DNA of 48,676 nt, from NCBI GenBank assembly GCA_902496115.1, contig CABUZK010000009.1, positions 1 to 48,676 on the forward strand, in the 5' to 3' direction. The position numbers and the translations under genes were made by a program. The notes beneath the pieces are model-generated. The model worked only from the letters and a program-made list of their open reading frames with translations. It was not told the origin of the DNA and did no database searches. Numbering within the stretch: position 1 is the first letter of the stretch; every line of letters begins with the position of its first letter. Source of the stretch: an uncultured Collinsella sp. Lineage in GTDB: Bacteria; Actinomycetota; Coriobacteriia; Coriobacteriales; Coriobacteriaceae. Shown one piece after another: positions 9,101 to 16,463 of this stretch.

Positions 9101-10069
9101 CACACCGCCGTTAAAATGACGATCGAGGATACGCAATACTTCGTCCGGTTGAAACGTCACGGGATCGTCTGTCAGCGTCGACAGTATGTCGGCCTTCATG
9201 TGGTCGATTTCATCAAAGATAAACAGGCCCTTCTCGGCAGCCATTGCGTTAAAGAGCACAACGCCTGCACCGGTCACTGTATCGATCCTATTGATGAGCT
9301 TTTGCGGCGTCAGGGCAATCACATGCGGTATGCTCTCGTCATTGAGCAGGGCAGACGGCCAAATCTGGGGGATCACCTCCATGCCGCGCGTGATGTTTTT
9401 GAGCTCGTGGCTCACAGCCCAACGCAAGCTCGCATCCGCCGACGATAGCTTGTCGCGAAGGGCGGGGGTCAAACGGTCTGCAACACCTCCCAGACGATTT
9501 CGAGTGTCAAGGATGCCCAAAAGGTCATCGGCGATCTCCATCGCGTTGCCCCACGCTCGCTTAATGATGCGATGAGAGCTCTCGTCGTCCGCCTCGATGG
9601 GACACGGAATGTCGCGCACGCCCACGGCGCCCTTACCGCGCGTAGTCTCAATCCAATGCAGGATGTTATCGCCCGCACGCGGAAGATCGAACACCATGCG
9701 CTGCGCGGCATCGCCATCCATGCCCTGTTCAACCAGCAATTTGCGCACGCTCGCAACGTAGTTGTCGCGGTTGTCCTTACCCGGCACCACAAACACCAGG
9801 TAACGACGGCCCGGGCACTTGTTAAAACAGCCCGAATCGTCCCAGCCACCGGCGATGAGGTCGGCTGTGACCTGCTCGGCCGTATAGTTTTTACCCGAGC
9901 CCGTCGTGGCGCCCAAAAAGTACAGGCCATTGTTGCCCTGATCCTTGGGGGCAAACAGCGCACGCTCAAAAAACTCGCGCATCGCCTTTTGACGTGCAAG
10001 ATAGGGAGCGAGCTCCTTGTCGTCCGCAGACGACGGATTCGATTGGCAGTTGAGATCCCACATAGCCAT
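6137..10069 (-). CDS. large SF2-type helicase with C-terminal PD-(D/E)XK nuclease domain
   Basis: A 1,310-residue protein; the ATG at 10069 has GGAGG seven bases upstream. Helicase marks are Walker A GATTGSGK (53-60), the DExD-like box FIFDEIDH (283-290), a motif III-like CMSATWSAP (571-579) and a motif VI-like QAVGRLMRT (937-945). The spacing between boxes II and III is unusually long, about 280 residues. Near the C-terminus a restriction-nuclease core is visible: a glutamate helix LGELGESAGRAIFE (1171-1184), D1206, then WIDFK with D1222 and K1224. The protein should therefore unwind or translocate on nucleic acid and cut it. It overlaps the 631-aa PIWI-like gene by 17 bases. This arrangement recalls the pPIWI-RE systems (PIWI protein, helicase, nuclease), here with helicase and nuclease fused. 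The link to defence is inference. Confidence 0.8.
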   Translation of the reverse strand: MAMWDLNCQSNPSSADDKELAPYLARQKAMREFFERALFAPKDQGNNGLYFLGATTGSGKNYTAEQVTADLIAGGWDDSGCFNKCPGRRYLVFVVPGKDNRDNYVASVRKLLVEQGMDGDAAQRMVFDLPRAGDNILHWIETTRGKGAVGVRDIPCPIEADDESSHRIIKRAWGNAMEIADDLLGILDTRNRLGGVADRLTPALRDKLSSADASLRWAVSHELKNITRGMEVIPQIWPSALLNDESIPHVIALTPQKLINRIDTVTGAGVVLFNAMAAEKGLFIFDEIDHMKADILSTLTDDPVTFQPDEVLRILDRHFNGGVVDPLLLGNRDQWMAVYTHASTSGDHKGSNAERNRVSRASVEEDAEEIAKDAKKIQKALASCIKDMKLRPPFALSDEAKEEQLSGRHLFGSDDISVGDNSANPLRFKLNEGGTRNMIITRGGSGQQTVSKAVRRARGLVRMVVGHLARCATLMDKLYYGSISYKDDLSRKNIIDALGIRNNQTSEKYFWDSLMLAMFFKDRKNDEIDAADDSMYARGVDYLVMETTIEHMFTTYLTSHGIERMPEAYLASIAAKAPCVCMSATWSAPTVKNFNLDYLDEVHGVVRKDAWIGELNQEIVRQTKLFNKQAAKEYDVDIAWVDESKEIAGMVALAGGAFGGIIVSPDEVYERAMRFFDGIGVSEGLAVRLRLKIADRVGVSDAKSIEFELKRLSKTLVAVSTWARGVARNEQRAGAVFTTRHMGNHGEFNSLALDLAREIVAELVIRNIKCPEMSYEKSLEAAKDMVPCFNAAEWDAGWRGAQKRLELGQPTLMFINLSAGGFSKNLKYKVPENLCDMVHQVDCGFENADRRPKMDLDFLYIESPTSRLTWGVEINSNKFVQQALLGVVEQEELVARGEVPFTQKRRNVRMLLSGVNKSLPVRDTLSYQVEGARIVAQAVGRLMRTSVKMPCVQVLLDREIANDCNFSFLHDLPMGYELEQVVGACAAANNHMTDNKEHAAVKQQNLAAFRNNLAKQKHEKLAWKVTSLNAGDEDLTAFDGERDFYLHHFCLPWEDLAQYPERRSTALRMSHAANGYAYAEGGACKVPHFEFPSYDGEPVEQIAARLEDRCHCKEGLKGATVRQVSQAAARVPELLSIREVRERWSSDGVPTTLQPAATAHMTPYMFQAVYLGELGESAGRAIFEAYYDGRYSLTRGDAAHAETGGDFEVLDAAGNTTGVWIDFKHYRIGAYIAYVRDGREASDAERFRAKAQKVGAKRLLIVNVLADEAALECVPKALDAEGTVFSVPYMAADGAINLEMMEAIGRAIEA

Positions 10070-10202
10070 GGTCAAACCTCCGATTTAGTTGTTACACGTG
10101 TTTGATACCATCCCGTGCGGACAAAACTCGCGCTGGGCGGTCAAGGCGGCGGCGTCCATGCCGCTTGAGAGAAGAAAGAAAGGAAAGAGGAGCAGTCAGC
10201 GA

Positions 10203-10387
10203 CTACTCGCACGAAGCGAGCAGTTTCTTAAGATCGCACTCCAACGCCTCGCGCTCTTTGGCATCGATCACTGCAAGGGCGACACGCATCAGGGATGCAT
10301 CGGCGGCAGACTCCTGAACCTGGTCGGGGCGCTTGCTAAAGCTTTTCCCGGCAGCCTTCCGATCGGTCGCGCCGTTCAGTGCGGTGG
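10203..10387 (-). pseudogene. uncalled open frame, possibly frameshifted C-terminal extension of the upstream 206-aa gene
   Basis: After the stop of the 206-aa gene, the minus strand stays open in the -1 frame from 10397 to a TAG at 10203. The predicted peptide has a coding-like composition and ends in a helix of the type AKEREALECDLKKLLASCE. There is no plausible ATG, GTG or TTG start with a ribosome site, except a late ATG that would give 28 residues. A -1 shift at the end of the upstream gene would join the two frames. It may be a frameshift mutation, a sequencing error or chance. Confidence 0.35.
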
Positions 10388-11008
10388 CTAAAGATTGTCA
10401 TCGGACTTTGCGCTGGCTTTGGCCGCCTCTTCGCCCGCGATCAGGTCCTTAACCGTTATATACGCACTGTACGTAGCATCCTCGATCTTTTCCAAAACAT
10501 CATCAGGGTCGCAAGTGCCCCAAGTTTCTTCGAGGACTCGAGCCAATCCCCAAGCAGCGCTGAGCAGGACGTCAACGTCCTTTAGATCTAAATGATCGAC
10601 CGTAAAGGGATAGTCCGCGCACTCCAGTAGATACGTGTCAACTGCGCCAATTGCCTCAGCCACGTATGGCTCAAGATCGCAATGGGGTTGGAGGGCGCAC
10701 AGCGCCTTGTGCGGATCGGTCGGCTCGATCCAATACAGCGTTGTCGCATCCTCGCATTTCTCGAGCGGATAACGCTCAACCGCCTTCTCCCAACTTTCAT
10801 ACCAAGGATCGGCATCGCCGTCCGTCATCGACCTGCAAAGATCAATCGCCGCAGAAACAGTCGCACACGAGCATCTATAACTGACGCCTTTCCTAAAATC
10901 ATCATTGAGCTCGTCGTCGCCAGACAGCCTCGCCTCCATGATCAGAAACGGGCCGTCATCATCTGTAATGCTCATGGGATAGTTGTCACATTCGTAGTAC
11001 GGATACAT
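10388..11008 (-). CDS. hypothetical acidic protein (206 aa)
   Basis: A 206-residue acidic protein starting MYPYYECDNYP at 11008, with TTGGAG six bases upstream; the longer open frame before it is an overlap with the neighbouring gene and has no ribosome site. It has scattered cysteines (in CDNY, YRCSC, LCRSM, KCEDA, LECAD) and many Asp/Glu, and no signal peptide or membrane segment. The last residues (EEAAKASAKSDDNL) abut a coding-like frame in another phase, so the protein may once have been about 60 residues longer. It lies 28 bases after the 108-aa gene and upstream of the helicase-nuclease, on the same strand. I do not recognise the family. Confidence 0.65.
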   Translation of the reverse strand: MYPYYECDNYPMSITDDDGPFLIMEARLSGDDELNDDFRKGVSYRCSCATVSAAIDLCRSMTDGDADPWYESWEKAVERYPLEKCEDATTLYWIEPTDPHKALCALQPHCDLEPYVAEAIGAVDTYLLECADYPFTVDHLDLKDVDVLLSAAWGLARVLEETWGTCDPDDVLEKIEDATYSAYITVKDLIAGEEAAKASAKSDDNL

Positions 11009-11036
11009 TTTGTCTCCAATCAACCGTTCGGTCACA

Positions 11037-11363
11037 TTAACAAGCAATATCAAAACCGCGCTCACGCGGAGGGTTGTCGTCCTCGATCCATTCGAGCCCG
11101 TCGTTCTCATCGATTCCGGCATCGGGGACTGACGACCATCTGAACTCGAAACCAAGCTGGTCAAGCTCATCGACTCGCTCACTGATTACTCCGTACGCAT
11201 CCAACGCATTCTCGAAATCCTCCGAAGACACATAGCCGCGCTCGCACTGCTTGCGCATCTGGTGCAAACGACCCATGGCGGCAGCGATGATCTCGCGAAG
11301 AACGATAACCTCGCGCTCGCATACATCGATGTTTCCTTTGTTGAGCTTGATGCAATCGGACAT
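11037..11363 (-). CDS. small hypothetical protein (108 aa), first gene of the helicase operon
   Basis: A 108-residue protein beginning MSDCIKLNKGN at 11363, with GGGAGG seven bases upstream. The upstream part of the open frame has no ribosome site and reads over the intergenic region. Residues 15-75 look helical (EREVIVLREIIAAAMGRLHQMRKQ, then SEDFENALDAYGVISERVDEL), followed by a tryptophan-containing acidic tail. It could be a small coiled-coil or regulatory partner, but I know no family. It is transcribed away from the large plus-strand gene at 11473; the 109 bases between them contain AT-rich promoter-like sequence and a tandem repeat (AACAGCCGCA, AACAGCCGCG at 11405-11424). Confidence 0.6.
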   Translation of the reverse strand: MSDCIKLNKGNIDVCEREVIVLREIIAAAMGRLHQMRKQCERGYVSSEDFENALDAYGVISERVDELDQLGFEFRWSSVPDAGIDENDGLEWIEDDNPPRERGFDIAC

Positions 11364-11472
11364 AACGGCCTCCCTGGTTTTAAGCCTTTTCGCTTGATTC
11401 CATTGAACAGCCGCAAACAGCCGCGTAATATGACTTTTATCGGGTTTTAAATTTTGGCTGTTTGGAGCATTA

Positions 11473-13635
11473 ATGCTTGATTCCGAACAAGAGCCGTTTA
11501 GCTGGGGTTTCGAGGCTGGCTTTCTTCGCTCTCCCGTCAATCCCCGCATGCTTCTTCTTAACAGAACGCCAGAGATTGATTGCGCCGATGACGGAAACGC
11601 AACCGGCAATGCAAGCGCATGGAATCTCGTCTCCGTAGCCAACGACCTATTACGCGTCGACTTAAGCTCGCTTTTCAACGAGATTGGGGGCCACTTTCGT
11701 GAGCGAGCAAAATTGCGCTTTTACATCGATTTGCAGAACGCCATTCGTCAGCCCCCTGCTCCCCACGATGCGCAACACGCTTCGATGGACTACGCAGCCG
11801 AACCAGACCATGACGACTGGCTCGATCCAGACGATTCCGACCAAGAGTCCGCGCAAGCAGAATTGAACGAAGCCGAAATCGAAGTCAACCTTCAAAAACA
11901 AAAGGAACGCGACCTCGATTTCTTTGCTCCGATATTCGATAAAGCCATTACGCGCCATGCACACGGAGAGATATCTGGCATGGCCAGGTATCTCCTTGAA
12001 AATGTCTGCAGGCAGTGTGTCATGAACATCACAGCGATTCCCGACTATCGCTATTACAGCTGCTGGATGAACAACAACGCTATTGAGTGCAACGAAATCA
12101 ACCGCCTGTACCGCGCGGTGATCACGACATCGGCCCAACTCAATAAGCAAGAAATGGCGTCCCTCTTCAGCTCCTATCTCAAGCTCGTGTCGAACGACAT
12201 GGACATTACAACTACCAACGGCAAGACCGGGCTAACAGAACCGGTGCCGTATAAACGCGACAATCCAAGAGACAACTATCCAAAGGTCAACTCGCAGATA
12301 GAAACAGCTTGCGTTTGCACCAATACCGATCTCTTTCGAGCGCTTCTCATTGTTTTTTATCAGGAATGTCTGGAGCTTGCCCCGCTGCTTAAAAACACCG
12401 AGGCACCTAGCCTGCTCGCGCAAAACGAAGAGTTTTTCCCAGCCGCCATCAAAACAAGCGACCCGCGACAATTTCGATTATTCGATAATCAGCTGCCGGC
12501 AATCATCCGCTTTGGCGACGCTTTTGCATACGCAGCCAAAAAGCACTTGCCCGGAAACGAAACGGCTCAAAAGCTCGAAGAACATTTGAGCGATATAAAA
12601 CGCATGAATAGCGCCCCCTTTATGCAGGCGTTTCGCAAGAACTATCTCGAGGCTATGCGCGAGAACCAAATCTACGCAAATGGAGACTTCCATACGTATG
12701 CAGAGCTTAACGACCAGGAAAACCTCAATAGGCTCGTAAGGCTTCAAGCTGTTATTGCAAAGGCAGGAGAGCTTTACTTCACCGAAGAGGAATGTTCCTT
12801 TGCAAGCCTTTATGCCCGCATCCTCCACGAGCTGCTGCTGTGCGGCATTATGCCGATAACATGCCAAACCTGTGGTTCGCTCTTTTTTCCGACCGGCCCT
12901 AACAGCAAGTACTGCGATCGATATAACGCGGCGACCAAGCTCTATTGCAACCCGCGGCACAACGCCAAAAAACATCTTGGTCGCAAATCACCCCGCGACG
13001 TCGCACTCAATATACGGAGAAAAGCCGGCACGGCATACGAAAAGGGTTTAACGGATTGTGCCCACTATTTTGACAGCCTTGGCAATTTTGTTCTCGATGG
13101 TCTTGGCCCAACATACCAAGCGAGCGACCTAATTTCCGACGAGCTCTATGCGGCATGGCTGTCTATCGTCAACCAGCCCAATTGCAGGACAAAAATCAGG
13201 CGACCAGATAGGAACGGTTTTCCATACCCCGTACTGTGGTACGGATTCATCCTCAATGGCATACAGTATGTACAAGTCGAGTTTCCCGAAGCCGAGTACC
13301 CGGCGCTTTTTGAACGCTTGAGCCAGCTCGCCGAAAGCCCGCAATCAAAGTGCACGTTGAAGCACAAGGGACCCGGCGAGCACCCATACAGCTCATGGCT
13401 TATCAAGTTATACGAGTTGTTGGAGATCATTGCGCAAATTAATAGCGCCGACCAGGTGGCAAAGCCCATTCCATTGCTTGGAATAGATAGGGACGATTGT
13501 GTCTCGACCGACCCGACCGCCCAAGGCACACGGAGCGCGCCCGACGCATGCGTCTACAGCACCGGCACGATAGATAGCCTTAGCTTTACCGTGTATACGA
13601 AGGGATATGACCCGGAAAAGCGGGAACGAGCCTGA
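11473..13635 (+). CDS. large protein with zinc-ribbon-like cysteine cluster (DUF6076-like, tentative)
   Basis: A 720-residue soluble protein; the ATG at 11473 follows GGAG by six bases. Residues 100-155 are a very acidic linker. The clearest mark is a cysteine cluster at about residues 470-500: CQTCGSLFFP, then SKYCDRY and LYCNPRHNAKKH, with the spacing of a zinc-binding ribbon and a basic helix after it. Such a layout is seen in the DUF6076-type proteins of gut bacteria, but I cannot confirm membership. The first 450 residues are mostly helical and unrecognised. It is divergent from the helicase/PIWI-like gene set, so it could share a regulator with it or belong to it. A strong hairpin (GCGGCTTCG paired with CGAAGCCGC, 13641-13660) follows the stop but has no T run. 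Confidence 0.65.
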   Translation: MLDSEQEPFSWGFEAGFLRSPVNPRMLLLNRTPEIDCADDGNATGNASAWNLVSVANDLLRVDLSSLFNEIGGHFRERAKLRFYIDLQNAIRQPPAPHDAQHASMDYAAEPDHDDWLDPDDSDQESAQAELNEAEIEVNLQKQKERDLDFFAPIFDKAITRHAHGEISGMARYLLENVCRQCVMNITAIPDYRYYSCWMNNNAIECNEINRLYRAVITTSAQLNKQEMASLFSSYLKLVSNDMDITTTNGKTGLTEPVPYKRDNPRDNYPKVNSQIETACVCTNTDLFRALLIVFYQECLELAPLLKNTEAPSLLAQNEEFFPAAIKTSDPRQFRLFDNQLPAIIRFGDAFAYAAKKHLPGNETAQKLEEHLSDIKRMNSAPFMQAFRKNYLEAMRENQIYANGDFHTYAELNDQENLNRLVRLQAVIAKAGELYFTEEECSFASLYARILHELLLCGIMPITCQTCGSLFFPTGPNSKYCDRYNAATKLYCNPRHNAKKHLGRKSPRDVALNIRRKAGTAYEKGLTDCAHYFDSLGNFVLDGLGPTYQASDLISDELYAAWLSIVNQPNCRTKIRRPDRNGFPYPVLWYGFILNGIQYVQVEFPEAEYPALFERLSQLAESPQSKCTLKHKGPGEHPYSSWLIKLYELLEIIAQINSADQVAKPIPLLGIDRDDCVSTDPTAQGTRSAPDACVYSTGTIDSLSFTVYTKGYDPEKRERA

Positions 13636-13719
13636 TGTAGCGGCTTCGAGCGAAGCCGCCGGTCACGGGGTGGCACCGGGGCGCGGACGCCGCGGGCCAT
13701 TGGGAGCAACCCTCCTCCG

Positions 13720-13968
13720 CTACCTGCGCGACGTGGCAGCGCCGCTGCGTCGTCCCTGTCGCCGAACATCGTCCTGAAGGCGCGGGCGGGTGTCCATGAA
13801 CAGCCGCGCCCGCACTAGCCTGGGGGACAGCCGCCCCGCCACCAGCAGTGCGCCGGCACGCCTCGGCACCGCCAGGGTCTCCGCCTCCACGGGCAGGGCA
13901 ACTTTCTCGATGACCTCGGCAGAGCACACGCCCGACAGGTCAACCCCGTTGTAGACGATTGGCCTCAT
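13720..13968 (-). pseudogene. phage tail (distal tail/Dit-like) protein relic
   Basis: A minus-strand frame starts MRPIVYNGVDLSGVCSAEVIEK and continues with a V-P-x-R-A-G-x-L-L-V-A-G-R segment and RARLFMD. This resembles the first 60 residues of siphovirus distal tail proteins common in Coriobacteriia prophages. It then runs into non-similar sequence and stops after 82 residues, far short of the usual 200-250. No other phage genes are nearby. It is probably a leftover scrap between the DUF6076-like gene and the restriction operon. Confidence 0.45.
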
Positions 13969-14024
13969 GCGTTGCCCCTCGCGCGCCCGTAGGTGTTACC
14001 GCTACTCTGAAAATGACCAGATGA

Positions 14025-16460
14025 TCACCCAACAATCTTTGGCGAGTGGGGGCTGAACGCATCGTTGCCGTTCTGTTCATCCACCGCCCTGCGCCCCAGG
14101 CTTAAGGGTTCTGCCGCGTCATCTTCCACCCGCACGGACAGGACATAGTAGAAGTCGGCACCCTGATTCCCACGATCCCGCACGTAGCCAAGGTCGGCCA
14201 GGCGGTCGGCCAGCTCGTCCCTCGAAACCAGCTCATTCGAGGTTATGCGACACGCCACAGGCTCGATCTCGTAGGTGTTCGTCTGGCTTATGGCGTTCCG
14301 ATAGAAGCGGAACCACGACGTGCGGAAGAGATCCTTATGGTGCGAGTAGACATGCCCGTCCTTAATGGCATAGAAGTAGAAGAGGAAGCGCCCGCCCTTG
14401 CGGAGCCTGCCGCTGCTTTCGAGAAAGTGATAGTAGTCATCGGGAGAGTCCCCTCGAATGTAGCCAATCACGAACGATTCGCCACCATGCCCGTAGGAGT
14501 CGCTATCCGTCTTGCCCGCGCTTGGAGGCTCAGCCACAACCATTTCGGTGAAGTAGCTCAGCCGGTTCAGCCGCGTATTGCTTGCCGTGTTCTCGCCGAT
14601 GACCTTCTCTATGAAATCGCGCAACGCATTCTCTGCCGTCCTGCTGATGCTCGGCTTCATGGCGAAAGCGCCGACACCCGGCAAAATCTCCTCGAAGAGC
14701 CGGAATTGGCCCTTCTCGCCCGTTTCGCCCGACCCCGGATAAAGCACGTAGCTGCCAACCGTGCGCCGTATCGCGTCGTTGTACGTGTGCATCTTCAGCA
14801 GGTCACCGCGCTTGTAGGTGTTCGTGGTGGAGGCCGCCTTCTCCTCGTTAAGTTCCTCGCGCTCTGCCTCCTCGGTGCCCACATCCTTGCCGACAAGCCC
14901 CGTCAAGTCGGTGATGCGGTACTTGGCGTCGAAGTGGACGAATGCAACAGCTCCATCTTGCACTGCGGCTCGCTCGTTTGTATAAGCATCCGGGAATATC
15001 GCGAGCGTGTAGTCGGGTCTGAACGGTCTCGAGTACGAACCCTCGTAACGAGTGGCATGAAAGTCACGGGGCGAGAAGGTGCGGTTGTAGTAGAGGTTTA
15101 CCTTCGCGCCGCACTGCGCAATCTGGAATGACTGGCAGGAGCGTACGCCCTGCTTGAGGGATATTGACAGCCCACCGTCGGGATTCGTCCCGATAAATGG
15201 GTGGTCATCGGTGCTTATCGGCTCGCACCCCTCGATCCCCCTTACGATGTCGTACAGCTCAAAGAAGATCCAGTACTCGTAGAGGAGGGCCACATTCTTC
15301 GATTCGCCCTCGTAGATGTCATCCTTGCCCTTCCAGTCGAGCTGCAGCGCCATATCGAGCATGGAATATGCGAAGAAGATCTGCGAGTATCCCTCGCGCT
15401 TCTGCAACACCTGGTTGTTCTGAGGCATCATCTGCAGGGTGCCGACATCGTCGAAGAAGGCGTCGCTGAGTATCGTATCCAGCATGGCGTGCAGCGCGGC
15501 GGCTTCGCGATAACACTCCGTCTGCCGAGTATCGCCCTTCTCGGCATCCAGGACAGTCATCAGAGAGGTGCAGATCCGGTCAATCTCATGCAGGGCAAAT
15601 TTCACAAACCGATTGGCGGGCGTGTCGAGCAGGTCGTACTTGCGCGTGACGCTGACCATCTGGGGGAGGTAGACGCCTCCCGCATCGCCGCCGCAGTTCA
15701 AGCGCGTCCACATCCGGCTGTTCGAGAAGGGGTTCGTATAAAACCTCCGGGACGGCATGCCAGCCCCAACCGACCGCAGCTCGTCCTCGTGATCCAGCGT
15801 CCTATCAGGGTTCCTCTTTATCGCCTCGAAGAGGGCTTGGAGGTTCGGTTCGTAGCAGAACTGCCGCAGGAAGACGAACTGCTCAAGCAGCGTCTCGCGA
15901 TTCTCGTCGGCTTGCTTGTAAACGTTCGACGTGGAGCCCGAGTAGTCAAGGAGCAGCGCAGCGCACCTTGCGGCAAGCTCCTCGGTGAGCTCGATGTAAT
16001 CGTCTTCATAGCCAATCTTGAGCGGGACGACTTCGAACTGTAGCATCGGCGCATCAGCTTCCTCGCCGAATCGAATCCTCGAACGCCCGAGATAGTTCAC
16101 GAACTGGAAGGTGACACTATTGCCGTTTCTGTCGCACCTGATATTCTTGCCTTCGTTTTGGAACGAGGCGCGAGGATGCAGGCCACCATCAGGGGTCCGC
16201 TCGTATTCGAGCACATAACATGTGGTTTCGTTGATTCGAAGCGTGGGACTCCCGTCAAGACCGTCCTTGACGGCGAAGGCTGGTGTTGAACCAGCGCCAT
16301 TCTGGGATGCTTCCGGCTTGAGACCGAAACACGTCAGCCCGGTTAGCCCGGTCTGCTGTTCCTCGTCCCAATCGACTCGGTCATGCGCACCGCTCTGGTA
16401 GAGCCTGGCTATTGTTCTTCCATCCGCTGCAAAGCGGATTGCGCCGATGCTGCCGTCCAT
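14025..16460 (-). CDS. McrC-like restriction nuclease subunit (DUF2357 / PD-(D/E)XK), LlaJI/BsuMI-type system
   Basis: An 811-residue nuclease subunit, last gene of a four-gene restriction operon. A long N-terminal region of mixed fold (1-380) precedes the nuclease core: RPDYTLAI with D483, FVHFDAKYRI with D511 and K513, then a helix LLKMHTYNDAIRR (555-566) typical of McrC/DUF2357 proteins. All the catalytic positions are present, so it should be active. The C-terminal 135 residues carry FLESSGRL and FYFYAIKDGHVYSHHKDLF and also occur as a separate relic at 21034-21441. The gene starts three bases after the McrB-like gene ends, so subunit production is coupled. Known McrBC and LlaJI nucleases cut only when driven by the GTPase partner. 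Target sequence unknown. Confidence 0.85.
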   Translation of the reverse strand: MDGSIGAIRFAADGRTIARLYQSGAHDRVDWDEEQQTGLTGLTCFGLKPEASQNGAGSTPAFAVKDGLDGSPTLRINETTCYVLEYERTPDGGLHPRASFQNEGKNIRCDRNGNSVTFQFVNYLGRSRIRFGEEADAPMLQFEVVPLKIGYEDDYIELTEELAARCAALLLDYSGSTSNVYKQADENRETLLEQFVFLRQFCYEPNLQALFEAIKRNPDRTLDHEDELRSVGAGMPSRRFYTNPFSNSRMWTRLNCGGDAGGVYLPQMVSVTRKYDLLDTPANRFVKFALHEIDRICTSLMTVLDAEKGDTRQTECYREAAALHAMLDTILSDAFFDDVGTLQMMPQNNQVLQKREGYSQIFFAYSMLDMALQLDWKGKDDIYEGESKNVALLYEYWIFFELYDIVRGIEGCEPISTDDHPFIGTNPDGGLSISLKQGVRSCQSFQIAQCGAKVNLYYNRTFSPRDFHATRYEGSYSRPFRPDYTLAIFPDAYTNERAAVQDGAVAFVHFDAKYRITDLTGLVGKDVGTEEAEREELNEEKAASTTNTYKRGDLLKMHTYNDAIRRTVGSYVLYPGSGETGEKGQFRLFEEILPGVGAFAMKPSISRTAENALRDFIEKVIGENTASNTRLNRLSYFTEMVVAEPPSAGKTDSDSYGHGGESFVIGYIRGDSPDDYYHFLESSGRLRKGGRFLFYFYAIKDGHVYSHHKDLFRTSWFRFYRNAISQTNTYEIEPVACRITSNELVSRDELADRLADLGYVRDRGNQGADFYYVLSVRVEDDAAEPLSLGRRAVDEQNGNDAFSPHSPKIVG

Positions 16461-16463
16461 AGG

